DNA from: Sebastes aleutianus
Lineage: Eukaryota; Chordata; Actinopteri; Perciformes; Sebastidae
Reading direction: 5' to 3'
DNA length: 64,000 nt
NCBI GenBank assembly: GCA_916700875.1
Contig: CAKAKS010000199.1
Span: 87,001-151,000 of the forward strand
Shown: in pieces, positions 62,741-64,000 of the stretch
How positions within the stretch are numbered: the first letter of the stretch is position 1
Layout of the letters: every line of letters begins with the position of its first letter
Made by a program: the position numbers and the translations under genes
Notes under the pieces: generated by a model
Database searches by the model: none
Seen by the model: only the letters and a program-made list of their open reading frames with translations
What the model was told of the DNA's origin: nothing

Positions 62741-64000
62741 CAGAAACTACTATTGCCATGCTAAGTTTCTGCACAGGAACTCTTCATGGCAAAGACCCTA
62801 ATATTTATGAATCCTACAATGTAATTTTTCATCAACTGGGCTCTTCATTCACGTTCACATTTGGCAACAGCATGTATTAAAACGCATGCTCTGGTGAGTG
62901 TGAAGGTTTATTTAGAGGTTCAGAGTAGTAAGCTATAGCTTAGCATGTTTCTATTTGTAGGCAGGCAGATATCCCAGAGTCAAATTTAGCCCAGACTGCT
63001 CTCTGAGGAATAAGATTGTGACTGATATATGGAAAACTATCACACAGCACAGAAATCCCTATGACTCCTCAGTAGGGCTGGGGTGATTTTGGACTTCTCT
63101 TGTTATCATGTGTGATAAATAGGAATGACTGCATGTTGGTGCTGTTCAAGTTGCCTGATGCTTTCAGTTTTAAATAGTCATGTTTCAGCTGCAGTAATTG
63201 TAGTTTGTTACACAGAACCATCTAAGAAGCAGTGACTGGAAACTCTTTTGAAAAGGGCAGGTACTTTCAAAAAATACTTGGCAGATGATTGGATGAACCA
63301 TCTGTCAATCAAACTCGGCCAGTCGGACTCGGGAGAAGAGCAAAAACATCTTTTCCATCGTGAAAAGCCTTCAGTGCCGGTCTTTGCTCTTCTTTCAATG
63401 TTGTTTAGAGTGAACAGTCGCCTCTCTTAATGCAATACTTGAAGCCATGAGTTTTCCTGTGATATGTGATCCAGCAATTCTCGCGTGATCTCGTGACATC
63501 GCAAGAATATACAGTTGCCGTGCAAGGTTAGAGTAATAGACCATTAGGTGGAGTGTTTCATGTATGTAAGCATTAATGGCTCAGGCCAAAAGAGGACCTG
63601 ATATAAACAGTTGAGGTTTATCTGTTTGACCAAGCCAAGATAGGTTTTAAGTGTTTCTTGGCATTACATTACAGTAATGAGCAATAATCTGTGAATTATT
63701 AAAAGCTTATGAAATGCATACATACAAAAGCTTTATTTAAACAATTGACATGGGCCATTTTTGCAGAATAATTAAAATGAATTAGACATTCACAAAATTA
63801 CTCATCCTGCTCCCACTACTACTGTTGTTTTTAAGAAATTGCCAAACAAAATTTAAACGTAATAATGATGTTGTGCCTAAAGACTTAATTAGAGGCAGTT
63901 TTGTGAAAAACCAGTGTATATATTCTCATTTAATTATCGTTGACATCCCTAGTCACTGTTTTATTAATAATTCAGCATCTTTTGTATATCTGCTTGAAAG

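Larger units (their letters stand above)
54206..64000. other. Region downstream of zcchc10 with no coding exon
   Basis: About 9.8 kb. It includes the zcchc10 3' UTR, LINE and hAT insertions described separately, a candidate non-coding exon ending at 58437 and otherwise AT-rich unique sequence. From 61000 to 62280 and from 62741 to the end I see no gene, RNA or clear repeat beyond a GTAGGGCTGGGGTG fragment near 63074. Confidence 0.6.

Overview
The window is vertebrate nuclear DNA and almost certainly from a ray-finned (teleost) fish. Genes are split into many short exons with GT-AG introns. Microsatellites are abundant, and the interspersed repeats are the small hAT, TTAA-flanked and truncated LINE types familiar from teleosts. 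All five genes are recognisable vertebrate orthologues. I cannot name the species from sequence alone. There is no bacterial or viral organisation, no CRISPR array and no rRNA.

Layout. Four genes lie on the minus strand from left to right: ndfip1 (2374-9074, 7 coding exons, 210 aa), endou (10989-17479, 6 coding exons plus a predicted upstream non-coding exon, 284 aa), rnf14 (22187-25715, 8 coding exons, 483 aa) and hspa4 (28786-44815, 19 coding exons, 836 aa). One gene lies on the plus strand, divergent from hspa4: zcchc10 (48272-54205, 4 exons, 161 aa). Every exon junction was placed by hand on GT-AG sites, and reading phase is kept through each gene, so these models are firm. From 54.2 kb to the end there is no coding gene. 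A possible non-coding plus-strand exon with a good donor ends at 58437. In mammals, as I recall, ZCCHC10 is followed by AFF4 on the same strand, so this may be the untranslated first exon of aff4 (inference).

Function. ndfip1 (adaptor for NEDD4-family ligases) and rnf14 (an RBR ligase) both act in ubiquitin signalling. hspa4 is an Hsp110-type co-chaperone and exchange factor for Hsp70. endou is a predicted intracellular U-specific endoribonuclease. zcchc10 is a small zinc-knuckle protein with a Ser/Asp-rich and Lys-rich tail. They are neighbours by conserved synteny (human 5q31 for ndfip1, rnf14, hspa4 and zcchc10), not an operon.

Non-coding sequence. The most unusual structure is a roughly 3 kb inverted repeat built from ~290 bp units that fills the hspa4-zcchc10 divergent intergenic region (45052-48110). 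Others are an inverted copy of sequence downstream of zcchc10 enclosing a LINE 3' end (54572-56384), a hAT element with a perfect 8-bp target-site duplication and a TTAA-flanked element nested in it (56908-58127), several hAT-type MITEs with target-site duplications, a segmental tandem duplication in hspa4 intron 1, a minisatellite in an endou intron, and a small unrecognised Arg-rich ORF with TATA-like and polyA-like signals inside hspa4 intron 1 (42064-42231).
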